Shown in pieces: positions 23,863-34,088 of a stretch of 64,000 nucleotides of DNA. Position 1 is the first letter of the stretch. The number at the start of each line of letters is the position of its first letter. The DNA comes from Rhodosporidiobolus odoratus. Taxonomy: Eukaryota; Basidiomycota; Microbotryomycetes; Sporidiobolales; Sporidiobolaceae. The position numbers were made by a program, and so were the translations under genes. Location: contig JAOANU010000024.1 in assembly GCA_034387635.1 (NCBI GenBank), positions 62,001 through 126,000 of the forward strand. Reading direction: 5' to 3'. The notes beneath the pieces are model-generated. The model was not told the origin of the DNA, made no database searches, and worked only from the letters and a program-made list of their open reading frames with translations.

Positions 23863-25783
23863 ATGGCAAAAGCAGCTCTAGCTTCGCCTAACAAGCAGTC
23901 GAGCTCGAATAGACACCTCAAGGAACTTCAACCTACCATTTACGCCGACGACCAGCAGCATGACCCGGTGGCAACGTCCGAGGCAAAGATGGGATGGGCA
24001 GAGCTACAAGCAATGGCAGAAGACTACGAGCTAGAAGGTGAGTCCCAATCCCTTGTCCTCCTCTTCCTCGCCATGATCCACAAACTCACCTTTACCCCCC
24101 TCCCTACTCACAGCCGCCTCACACCTCCGCCTCCTCCAAACCTCGCTCACCTCTCGCCTCTCCACCCTCGCGAGACACTGCGACGACGTCCTCGCCTCGC
24201 TCGACGACCGCGTCAAGTCCCTCTCCCTCTCGACCTTTGTTCACCAGTTTCAAGCCGATCCCGATCACGCCCTGACGGCCCTCGTCCGCGAAGAAATGGG
24301 CGAGGTCGAGATGGGAGAGGGAGAGAGGGGTGCGAGAAAGAGGTGCGTTCGCGGCGTACTCTTTCTGCGCCTTTGAGCGTCGTCGACCGCGCTGGCGGTC
24401 GATGAGCGAGGCGCGGTAGCGCCCCTGTATATGCGCTCCGAGCGAAGCGGGAGCGAGCGAGGCATGGTTCCTGCTGGCGCCTGCGGCACGATATAGCGCC
24501 CGCGGCAATATCTACAGTACCCCGCGTCGTCCGCCGCGAGCCAGCGGCGGACGCGCTTTCCGCGAGCGAACGCTAGTGAGGGAACTTGCGTTTCTCCCGC
24601 CGGGAGGCGGGTGATTGGTGCCTGCGTCAATATCTTGAGCGGACTTCGACAGATGGCAAAGGGCCAACCATGCTGATTGACTCTTCTGGCTCGTCTCGTT
24701 TCACAGGAAGCGTGTCCTGCCTCTCTCACCTCGAGCTGGCGGTAGCGTCGGTTAGTTTTATCCCTCGCTCCGTTGATTTACCTCCTTGCCCTGACTCCCT
24801 CTCTCTTCCCTGTTGGTATTGATCACAGATGACCTCTCAGCCTCTACCTCGAAGAAACCTCGCAACAACGCCTCTTCGATCTCGGCCACTCTGGCAAGCG
24901 CAAAAAAGAAACCCGTTCCAGGGTCTGTGGGTGCAAAGTCTTCCATGTCGTTGGGTAGGAGCACGAGGGGCGCGGCGGGAGGGCCCGGGGGAAGTGGGAC
25001 GAGTCCAGCCAGTGTGCGTCGCATTCCTACCGTCTCGTTCTAGAGCTCTCTGTGCGAGAACTGACGATCTGAACATGCCCCTTACGTGCGCGTGCGCAGT
25101 CTCGCAAACCTCCTCGCGCTACGAGCGCCGGGCTTCGCCTCCGTCCTTCCACCTCGACCTCGAACCAAGGCAACTTCATCTACCGCGCCTCCCCTACCTC
25201 CGCCTCCACCTCAACCAGTACCACCAACGTCCTCCCTACCCTCTCCACCTCCTCCAAGATCCGAGGGGCAGGGACCGCCCGTCGACCTAAACGAGGTGAA
25301 TCCATCGTGATGAGGTCGGTTAATGGATCGCCTTTGGGAGAATATGTCGCTTCTGATCTCGAGGAGGAGGAAGAGGAGGACGAGGAGGACGAGGAGGAAG
25401 ATTGGGATGTCCTTGAAGCGAATGAGGCGAGTCGGACGGAACGAAACACTCTCGCTTCCAACATGCGATCGCCCACCAAGAAGAAGTTGCAGAAACCTTC
25501 GAGGTCGGGATCAAAGTCTACTCTTCCTACCTCGACTTCGACATCTTCGGTTCCTTCAGCGCCCTCCTTCGCGCCGGCGTTAGGCCTCGGGGGGGCATCG
25601 GGAGGAGGCGGAGGAGGAGAGGGTGTGGTTGGTGCCGATGCTGGCGGGGGTGTTCCGAGTTGGGCGAGTTTGAGGGAAGAGTTTGTCAAGAAGATGCAGA
25701 GGGAGTTGGAAGGGATGGGAATGGAAGAAGGGGAGAGGAGGAGGGTTGAGGAGGCTATGAGGAGGAGTGTCATGGGCGTTTGA
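23863..25783 (+). CDS. Borealin/Nbl1-like chromosomal passenger complex subunit
   Basis: Borealin links Survivin/Bir1 and INCENP/Sli15 in the Aurora B complex. Exons: 23863-24037, 24114-24342, 24707-24750, 24829-25013, 25100-25783; 438 residues. Exon 2 encodes the Nbl1/Borealin N-terminal helix pattern (HLRLLQTSLTSRLSTLARHC, then VKSLSLSTFVHQF). A basic, Ser-rich middle follows, then a borealin-type motif RRPKRGESIVMRSVNGSPLG, an acidic run, and a C-terminal helical segment (WASLREEFVKKMQRELEGM). In exon 4 I chose the gtgcgt donor at 25014 because it alone keeps the conserved motif in frame. The protein is far longer than the roughly 70-residue budding-yeast Nbl1 and resembles animal borealin in layout. 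Neighbouring BRN1 also acts in mitosis. Family assignment is good but not certain. Confidence 0.75.
24343..24706. repeat. Hairpin-rich 364-nt intron of the borealin gene
   Basis: This intron is several times longer than most introns in the gene and contains at least four perfect GC-rich inverted repeats: 24384-24401 (7-bp stem, 4-nt loop), 24410-24423 (5-bp stem), 24529-24552 (9-bp stem, 6-nt loop) and 24596-24611 (6-bp stem). Base composition and structure differ from adjacent introns. It could be an inserted hairpin element or a structured intronic RNA. Confidence 0.7.
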
Positions 25784-26796
25784 GAATGACTTGGATGTCG
25801 GTGGGGAGGGAGGGGCAGATGGAGCGGAAGGGCGGCTTGATGGCTTTCGATCTTTCTTTTTGGAGAGCGGCGGTCGTTTATTTTCTCGTTTCTACCTCTT
25901 CTCCTTTGGTTTTCGATACTCTCGGACGTGTGCAGTGTATACCTCGATCACCTCTCGTGACTGACCGCGCTTCGGAGGAGAGAGAAGAAGGTTCAGCTTT
26001 TCTTGCGCGGCTCCTCAACCGTAGCTACCAGTCTCGTCAGGTATAGTCGTTACTACTCTACTCCACGCTCGGCCGTTTTTCCGTGTGATGCCGAGGTAAT
26101 GCTGGGGAGAGGCGTGCTTGTCAGTCTGCGCGTCTGTAGCACAATCGCTTGCCGGCGAGGTGTACTTGTTACAGGGCGAGTCTTTTCTTCGACCATCTTG
26201 CTGGCTTCTGCTGCCATCGCTCGCTGTAGCGTCACTCCTGCTGTCATCTTTCCCGCCCGGTTTGCGTTTGCGAGCTGGGGGCAGCAACCAAAGCTTGCAT
26301 CGTAGTCCCCGGATACCTCGCTCGTTAATATGTTCAACTGTACTTGAGGAGAGGCGCACAAAACAAGCTGACCCGCCTCCCCTGTCCGCCTTCCTAACTC
26401 GTCTCAGTTTCATCCCGCCTCAGACAAGCTGTTCTCGGTTACGCTGTGTTGACCCCTTCAAGTCTCGGCTCAGATGAACGGTCTCACCGCTGCCTCTCCC
26501 AGCCATCTCCTGCTCTGCTGCCGTCAGACAATTTCGTTGGTTTCGTTTCGTCTTCCTACCAGACCGGCTGTCCATTAGACCTTTCGAGCTGCATCAGCGC
26601 TAGCGTGCATCACCTTCCGGGACCAGCATATCAAGTCCGAACACGACTGACCGGGTTTTGCTGGTGAGCCTCTTCTTCCCGTTCTCCCGGTTTATCCTTT
26701 AAGTCGCTAATGCCGGTTCATTCGTACAGCCAAACTCCCTTGTACCTCGCCAGCTGAAGGACGCTCTACGCTGTACACGAGGCATACACCGCCGCC
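25784..26796. other. Intergenic region before the polyphosphatase gene
   Basis: 1,013 bp in tandem orientation between borealin and PPN2. Short open frames on both strands show no domain and no consistent splicing. It probably holds the borealin 3' UTR and the promoter and 5' UTR of the next gene, whose ATG at 26797 sits in a good context (cgccgccATGcc). Confidence 0.5.
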
Positions 26797-29700
26797 ATGC
26801 CTCTCCATCGCCGCACCTCTTCCGCCGCACTTTACCAGCCACTCTCACCTGTACTAGGCGTCGGCGACGTAACCGACGAACTCGACTCCTACTCCTCTGC
26901 CACTCCTCGACCCCGTACCGGCTCCTTCGTAGCTCAACATCGAGCCCTTGCAGAACTAGAAGAAAAAGAGGGCTTCATCCCTCAGTCGGCTTATGACCTT
27001 CCCGGATCTGGATCCTCGGGTAGGCGAGGTGGAAGAGGCAAGGGCGGGTTGCTTGGATGGAAGAGTAAGCTGGTAATGCTCACGTTGCTCGGCGGAGGCG
27101 TTGGAGCGAGCGTTTACTACCTCTTCTATCGAGATACGGGGTTGTGGTGGGAGGGTTCGAGGAGAGAGGAGGTGCAGGCGTGGCAAAAGACGGCCACTTC
27201 GAAGGTGGCGAGTGCAGCAACTGGTGTGGCGAATTACGCGGTAGGGGCAAAGCAGTCTGCCGAGCCGAAGGTCTACGATGAGGAAGACGAATACTCGGCT
27301 AGTCAAGCGGAGGAGGCCGAAGAAGAAGAGTACGAGTCGACGACATACGAGGAGGATTCGGAGGACGAGGAGGACCAAGCCGGTTCCGACTCAAGCCTCA
27401 GCGGTACCGCCAAGAAACCAGCCTTTTCGGCGTCGAGAACCGAAGCCGTGACGAAGATGCTCGACAACGGCACTTTCGCTGCTTACCGATGGCACGAGAC
27501 GCTTCTGTCTCTCAACAGGTCTACGAAGACGGCTTCGACTATTCGGAAGGCAGATGGAGGGCGATTGGTCGTTGTTGGTGGGTTGGCACTTCCTGATTTT
27601 CCCGTCCATTCGAGTTCCCTCGCGCTCGGTCAACGCTGACGGGACCACACCTTTTCCTTTTCCCCTTGGCATTCAGGCGACCTCCACGGTACCCACACCT
27701 CCCTCCTTCGCCTGCTAAAGCGCCTCTCCTTCTCCCCCTCCCACGGCGACACCCTCCTTCACACCGGTGACATCCTCGCCAAATCCCCTTTGGACAACTC
27801 TCTGACCACCATCTCCCTCCTCCGCCGCCTTGGCGCGAAAGGCGTCCGAGGGAACCATGACCAGAAGGTCATCGAGTGGAGGAAATGGATGGAGGCTTAC
27901 GGGCCACTCAACCTCGACTCTTCTTCGTCTTCCTCAAGTGCTAAGGCTGCCAACGCGATCAAGGGCGTGCAGAACGCCTTCTCGGGACGGATTGGCAGCT
28001 CCGATCGACAAGCCGACTTCCGGTCGGGCGCGCGTGTCGGTACGGACGAGAACAGCAGGTTCCGCAAGATCCCTTCGTCGTCTTCTCCCTCAACTGGCAA
28101 TGCGGCAAAGCTGGGCGCACCAGCTCACCCGCGTGAAAAAGCCAAGAGGGGATGGATGGATTGGATCACGGGGTCGAGCGAGAATGGCAGCGGGAGCGAA
28201 CTCGCTGGCGACGCCACAAGCGAGGAACTGATGGAAGAGCAATCGGAAGCTCTCGGAGGATCATTCGTTGGTGGCGACGGCGAGGGTGAGGCGACTTGGG
28301 CGGATGAAGACGCGGTGCAAGATGGACCGAGTTGGGGAGATTTGAGAAAGGCGGTCAAGGAGATTCAGTCGGCTTCTTCTGCCTCGGTGGCCAGTAGGAG
28401 CTCGGCTGCTGCATCTGCTTCCGCCTCTTCGTCATCCACCTCGGCGACAACTACCGGCGGGGGCAGGAAACCGTTCGCGTTCGGCCGCCCGACGACCCTT
28501 TCTTCCTCTTCGCATTCTTCATCTCGTACCACCTCGTCTTCCCGTCCTTCATCTACTTCGTACCCTTCCTCTTTCTCTAGCACCACCAGCGGCAAATCCT
28601 CGTCGAACAGCGGCCCCCTTCTCGGTCCCGCTTACTCCTGGCTCTCTCCCTCCCTCTCTTCTTCGGAGCTCGAAGACTTGGGCGTCGAAGTACCTGAAGG
28701 ATGGGAATGGGGAGGCGAGCACTGGGAGATTGCGAGGCATTTGACGGAGAAGGATATGGCTTACCTCGAGAGTTTGCCGCTTACTCTGTGGGTTGAGGAG
28801 ATCAAGAGCTGGGTTGTGCATGCTGGGATGGGTGCGTTGTTCTCTCTTGCACATGTTTCTCACTACGAGACCAATCTTACTGACGTCTTGCTTCACAGTT
28901 CCTTGGCACTCGCTCTCCACGACCCTTTCCCGCCTCCCCTCCACTTCCTCCCTCTCCGCTCACTCCGCCCTGCCCCCCCTTCTGACCTCCTCATCTCCCC
29001 TCTCCTTCTCACCGTCCACCTCTCTGACCCGCCTCCTCTCCAACCAGTCCTCCCGAACCGCACTCCTCCTCGAACCTCTCAACACCGACCCGTTCACTCT
29101 GCTCAACATGCGCACACTTCATTCTTCTTCTTCCTCGTCGTCAGGGGCAGGACGAACAAAGGTCAAAGGTCCGGCGACGGAGTGGACTGTCAGTAGTAAG
29201 GGAAAGAAAGCTAGTAGGGGAAGTAGACCTTGGTGGAGTGTTTGGGAGGAGGGGCTCAAGGAGTGCGCTTCTCGCCATAACAACAGCAGCAGCGACAATG
29301 AGGAAGAAGAAAGCGAAGCGCAGTGCGAGGAGGTTGGGATCGTTTACGGACATTGGGCGGGGCAGGGGTTGCAAGTACAGGATCATTCGTACGTTTCCCT
29401 TCCCTCCCGTTTTCTCCCCTCTTCTCGTGCCAGCCTGTGTGATGCTAAATCGTGATGTGAATGCTCGAACAGGATCGGTCTCGACTCGGGCTGCGTCCAT
29501 GGCCGTCGACTCTCAGCTCTGGTCGTCCCCCTGTCTGGCGACAACAACTCGACTGGTTCCCCTCTCTCGATTTTGAACAACTCTCGCAATACCTCTTCCG
29601 CTTCTGCATCACGCTTCGCCTCTCCCTCATCGGCGACCGTGAGCTCCAGTTCGACCGCGACTAGTCGGGCCGCTCAGAAGAATTGGCACGGTGGTCTGAA

Positions 29701-30478
29701 CCGCGTGACTCGAACTTCCTCTTCTCCCTCCTCCGCTCCCTCATCCGCCACGAACTACCGCGACGAAGAAGAAGAAGAAGAAGCAGACGAAGAAACGACC
29801 AAGCACCGCGTCCAAGCTGAAGAAGAAGGAGAATCCGAGGTTGAGACTGGGGATCAGACCGTGACTGGAGGGAAACCGTGGTGGAAACCTTGGGAAAAGC
29901 TTTCGAAGAGGGCTCCTCCGCAGGGTAGGCCTGGGGTGGCACCTTGGGAGGCTGGGGAACTTGCAGACGCGGAGCAGGAGATGGAGGGTGAGGGTGAGGG
30001 TGATGGTGATGGATGGGAGGAAGAGGAGAGTACGACGACTGTCAGAGGGAGGGGGAGGGGGAGACCGACTTCGACAGCGACCTCTGTTTCGAGTTGGAGC
30101 CCGTCGACGGGGAAGGAGAGGGGTAAGTGGAGAGGACGACCTACTACTACTACCATCGCCGACACCGCCAGTTCCTCGACTCGTCTTTCCGGCTCATCCG
30201 TTGGCGCGACAACGGCGGCAGCGAGGAAACGACCTTCTTTCCTCTCTTCTTCCTCCTCTGCCAAATCAGATGAAGAAAAAGACGACGTAGACGATGACGA
30301 TGAATCAGCCAAAGTAGCGGAACTTGCGGCCGCTCAAGACGATGCCGAGGAAGAAGAGGAGGGAGCGTTTACCGAGCAGGAAGTCAAGCTCGCACAACTC
30401 GGTGCCGGAGATAAGGCCTCGAGGGCTTGGGTAGTCAGTGTCGACTGCTCAGGCGAGGTCGAGGCTGATACCGAATAG
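26797..30478 (+). CDS. PPN2: Ppn2-like membrane-anchored endopolyphosphatase (metallophosphoesterase)
   Basis: Yeast Ppn2 is a vacuolar, metal-dependent enzyme that cuts inorganic polyphosphate internally. Exons: 26797-27577, 27677-28831, 28899-29388, 29473-30478; 1,143 residues. A hydrophobic helix at about residues 91-110 (KLVMLTLLGGGVGASVYYLF) follows a basic cytosolic head, giving a type II anchor. An acidic linker leads to the PPP-superfamily core: GDLHG (261-265), TGDILAKSPLD (290-300), GVRGNHD (316-322), WVVHAGM near 640, and VYGHWAGQG near 796 followed by IGLDSGCVHGRRLSALV, which together supply the expected metal ligands and the Ppn2-type ending. Long Ser-rich insertions split the core, and an Asp/Glu-rich tail of over 250 residues follows. 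The protein is much larger than the yeast enzyme. Distinguishing Ppn2 from other fungal calcineurin-like phosphatases rests on the TM anchor and the GLDSGCV block. Confidence 0.85.
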
Positions 30479-30982
30479 ACGAGGTCGTTTTCATCTTCTT
30501 CTTCTTCTTTACTACCACTGTTCCTTTTCGCTTTTCTGTCGAGATACCCCTTCTTGTATAGTCAGTGCCGTCTTGAACCCGGAACCCTGTAGCCCTTCGC
30601 CCAGCCTCTGTGTCGCTCATGGAATCGCTTGTCCTCTTACGCCATTAGCGCCAATGATACTAAGGAAGAGCCCTTTTCTGTGAGTATTGAACGGCACTAT
30701 GTGTTTTCGGCCCGTTGCAGCGTCCATCTAACGAGCCAGAGCGCGGTTTTTAGCGGTTCTTGAGGCTACAGGGAGGGTAAACGGGGGAGAGAGCGTGGCT
30801 ATGGATGTTGGACTTCAGATTCGGACGCTGGTGCCGCGTTGCGAGAGTTTGTGCAAGTCTTGTTCTGTCGAGTCGGACAGAAGGCAAAGCCGAGTCAGCA
30901 TGGCGGTTCCTTACATGGCCCAGAGTAACCCTACACTCGAGTCAAGGACTCGTGGTATACGCGGACTGCTCGTAAAGCACGC
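30479..30982. other. Intergenic region between convergent genes
   Basis: 504 bp between the PPN2 stop and the stop of the small mitochondrial-protein gene. No supportable gene is present; it is probably 3' UTRs. Confidence 0.5.
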
Positions 30983-32017
30983 CTAGGAGAAGGGAGGAAA
31001 CCAAGGAAAAAGCAGCTTACCCAAACTCCACAAATGAGCCTTGGTATTCAGGTGATCTAAGTGTTCTGCTTCGAGGAGTTTTCGGTACTCCGCCCTGAGG
31101 GAATCGAGTTCGAGTTTGGTGGCTGAGGTGGAAGAGAGGGAGGTGGTCGTTTCTTCGAGGTGCGAGATACGGGAAAAGTGGGTGGCCATCTGGTTCATGT
31201 ATCGGCAAGTCAGTGTACCGCTCTTCGTATGCGGAGGCGAACGCGCATGAGAGGGCACGGGAGGGAAAGTGCGGAAAGGAAAGAAAAGTAAGGGGGGAAG
31301 AGAATTAGGAGCAAGCGTACCTGTTCGGTACTCCCTCGTAGTTCTTCTACACTGCCGAGCAGTTCTCGACTCGCTTTCGAGTAGTCGTCGAGGACTTGAA
31401 AGTAGCCGTAGGAGCCGACGAGGGTGGTGCCCAACAGGAAGCCGATAATGCTGTGATGGAGGAAGAAAAGTCGAAACCGAGGTCGAGAGCAGGCGGAAAG
31501 GTATGAGCGCAAGGAGGCGAGTCATTGCGATGGAGAGTAGAAGCGGAAAGGAAGACAGCTACGTAAGTAAGGCAGGGCGCTCCTGGTGCCGAAGGTAGGA
31601 ATGAATGAATCGAGCGAAGGAAATGAAGACTCACCCTCCTCGGAACGCTCCAACGGGTCTCCTGATTCTCTCTACGGGGGCTGCTACTTCTCTGATGACG
31701 GGTTCAGGCTCGAGTACGGGTAGAGGAGCGGCCTGGTCAAGTTGAGCAGTTGCAGGAGGACGCGGAGGTGAAGAGGTGAATTCGGGCGGGACAGTTGAAG
31801 CCGGCGGGAGGGAGGAGGCAGCAGTGGCGGAGTCGTGTGCGATTGCTTGTTTGACTGGGTGTGACGGATTTGTTGTAGATTGAGGTTGAAGTTGTTGCCG
31901 ACATGCGGACGAGGAAGAAATGAATCGCCGACAAGCGGGAATGGACGAGGACCGCTTGGTAGCAGGCAGAGCAGCTCTCAGGAGGGTCCTGATGGGCAGT
32001 GAGGATCTTTGGAGCAT
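30983..32017 (-). CDS. Conserved fungal-type small mitochondrial membrane protein, function unknown
   Basis: Exons (minus): 32017-31635, 31450-31321, 31189-30983; 239 residues. The first 50 residues are rich in Arg, Ser, Leu and Ala with almost no acid (MLQRSSLPIRTLLRAALPAT), as expected for a mitochondrial presequence. A Pro/Ala-rich linker follows, then GAFRGG and a transmembrane-like helix (IIGFLLGTTLVGSYGYF), then a heptad-like coiled coil. The layout of presequence, GAFRGG-x-GFLLG helix and coiled coil resembles uncharacterised inner-membrane proteins of other fungi; I cannot name one. The acceptor at 31190-31192 was chosen because a CTGAC branch point lies 18 nt upstream. The 3' end is uncertain: a 38-nt segment with intron-like ends (gtaagc...cctag) lies at 30983-31020, but it is shorter than any accepted intron here, so I read through it. 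Confidence 0.7.
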
Positions 32018-32267
32018 TTCGACTGTGTGGAAAGTGAGAACAAGGACAATCCACTACTCCCTTGCTTGTCCTCTCAACTCTCGCTGTAACAGCCGTCATC
32101 CAAAGCCGGACACGCTCTGCAAGCTGCAGTCTCAGACCTTGTTTCCCTCGTCCCCTCGACTTGGCCCCGAAGAAACGTCGCTTTCTCACTCTCCTCATCA
32201 ACGTCGGCAAACACACCTCAACCGCCTTTACTCTCACGCCACTCCGAGGACTGCATAGACGTACCAG
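32018..32267. promoter_or_regulatory. Divergent promoter between the mitochondrial protein and VanZ-like genes
   Basis: 250 bp between divergent start codons. The plus frame is open in part, but no ATG leads into a conserved segment. No named motif was seen. Confidence 0.4.
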
Positions 32268-33473
32268 ATGCCAGCACCCATCCGCCTCCCCGCTTCACGC
32301 CAGCCTTCAACCGCAGCTCAATCCTTCGCTCGCTTGAAACGCGTTCGGAGCGTGCGCGATTGCGGCAGATTCTCCATGAAGAGTTGGAGACTGGCCGCAT
32401 TACCACTCAGGATCAGACCCGTACGTACACCTTGTCACTCAGCTGCATCGCGCTTCCCCATATCCTGACCCACTCTTGTTTCCCGTCTTCTTCTCAACCT
32501 TGTCCAACCTTGTCTCTCTTCACCCACCCGCGCCGAATCCCAGGCCTTCATCCTCTACACCTTTCTAACCCTCCTCCTCCTCTCCCTCCTCGGTTTCCAC
32601 CCCACCCTAGCCTCTCACCTCGCCCACCCCTCGGTCCCCTTCAGTGACAAAATCCTCCACTTCATCTGTTTTCTCATCGCCACGGTCCTGTTTTACCACG
32701 TCTGGCAGGTTGAGGAACAGGTCAGGAGGGTCTGGTGGTGGAAGTGGTTCAATGAGATTGTCTGTTTTGGGGTTTGTGTATTAGCAGGTGCGCATTGGTT
32801 CTTCTCTCTTTCCCCCCCCCCCCCCCCCCCCCCCCCCCGGTCTGTTCTCTGCTCTCCTCTCCTTCTCTCCTTTCCTCTCTCAATCAGGACCAAAGACAAA
32901 GTCCAACCACCTCAAGAAACCTGACCCTCTCAAACCTGACCCTCTCAAACCTGACCCTCTCAAACCTGACCCTCTCAAACCTGAATTCTGTCCGCAGGTG
33001 GTATCCTCTCCGAATACCTCCAATCCCTCCTCCCGTACAAAACCTTTCAACCCGGCGACATCCTCTCCAACCTGCTCGGGTCCCTCCTCGGAATCTTTCT
33101 CTCGCACAACCTCGCCACGAAACGAAGAAGAGAAGGAGAATTGAGGAGGTTGTACAGGACTATTGGAGAGATGGAGAGCAGTGATGAAGATGATCAGGAG
33201 GAGGGAGCGGGAGAGGGACAAGAGGGAGACGGGTTGATGCGTGGACTTGGGGAGGGGAGGGGGATGGGGGAGATGGAAGAAGGACGGCTGAGAGCGGAGG
33301 GCCGATTCGCGGCGTCGCACAATGGGTCGGTGCATGGGCGAAGAAAACAGAGTAACCCGTGGGATGTAGGGGAGGATGAGATTTTTGGATTGGGTGGGGA
33401 GGATGACGATGAAGAGGGCGCCGACGAGTGGGGAGGAGGGAAGGGGAAAGGCAAGGCACGAGGACCTTTGTAG
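32268..33473 (+). CDS. VanZ-like membrane protein
   Basis: Exons: 32268-32420, 32544-32787, 32998-33473; 290 residues. VanZ-like proteins are small multi-pass membrane proteins; the fungal members have no settled function. Seen: ALPLRIRP leading into a first helix (AFILYTFLTLLLLSLLGF), then the family signature FSDKILHFICFLIATVLFYH, then a Trp-rich linker, another hydrophobic segment (WFNEIVCFGVCVLA) joined to GGILSEYLQSLLPY, and a further segment (LGSLLGIFLSHNLA). A long acidic, Gly-rich cytosolic tail follows. An in-frame ATG at 32376 (MKSWRLAALPLRIRP) may be the real start, because many family members begin just before the first helix. Intron 2 carries a 27-C run and a minisatellite. Confidence 0.78.
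32812..32838. repeat. Homopolymer run of 27 C
   Basis: An uninterrupted poly-C tract lies in intron 2 of the VanZ-like gene, just downstream of the donor. It is read directly in the sequence; such tracts are prone to slippage and can form unusual structures in G-rich complement. Confidence 0.95.
32921..32980. repeat. 15-bp minisatellite, four copies, containing CTGAC
   Basis: The unit ctgaccctctcaaac is repeated four times without change directly upstream of the acceptor of VanZ intron 2 (acceptor AG at 32996-32997). Each unit contains CTGAC, the apparent branch-point consensus of this genome, so the intron has four consecutive candidate branch sites. Confidence 0.95.
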
Positions 33474-34088
33474 AGCATAGCAGGACCGGATAGACGCGAG
33501 CAAGCAATGTTGTCGGATTCGTGACTTCGCTTTCCCTTCTCTCCTTAGGTCAGAGCGTGAATCCGAGAAAGAGAGAAAGACAGAGAGAGAGCGGCCAGCG
33601 CTTGCCGTGTGTAAATTGCGCCGCGTGTCTCCACTCCTCCTCCTGAAAGACCTCCGACAATCGAGTGCGCTTGTGAGAGAGAGAGAGACAGAGAGAGAGA
33701 TAAAGCTACAAGAAGGATAACTTTCGGGTTAGAATGTGTATGAGAGCGAGAGAGAGAGAGAGAGAGAGAAGGTAAAATTCACAAGATTGAATGAGAGAAT
33801 GGGGGTATAAGAGGATGCGTGTATCGTCCGGGTTGTTGTTGTTGCGCTTGGTGTGCGGTCTTCGGGGGGTAAAGGGTATAAAGTTTTCCCTTCCCCTCCC
33901 CGTTTAGTGTATATCGTGGAGGTGGAATGAAAGGGATGGTGGTAGGGGGTATCCTTTGTAAGTCGATTGGACTTGGTCTACTTTTGTTTTGTTTTGTTGT
34001 GGGTGGCTCCTCCATCCGTCGAACCGTCGTCGCCATCGTCAAGCAAGCCTTCCTTCATACCTCCGACTCCGACTCCGACTCCTCCTTG
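33474..34088. other. Convergent intergenic region with GA microsatellites
   Basis: 615 bp between the VanZ-like and YTH stops. It contains several GA/GAGAGA tracts (about 33567-33590, 33675-33700, 33747-33768). It is probably 3' UTRs of both genes; no coding feature is supported. Confidence 0.6.
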
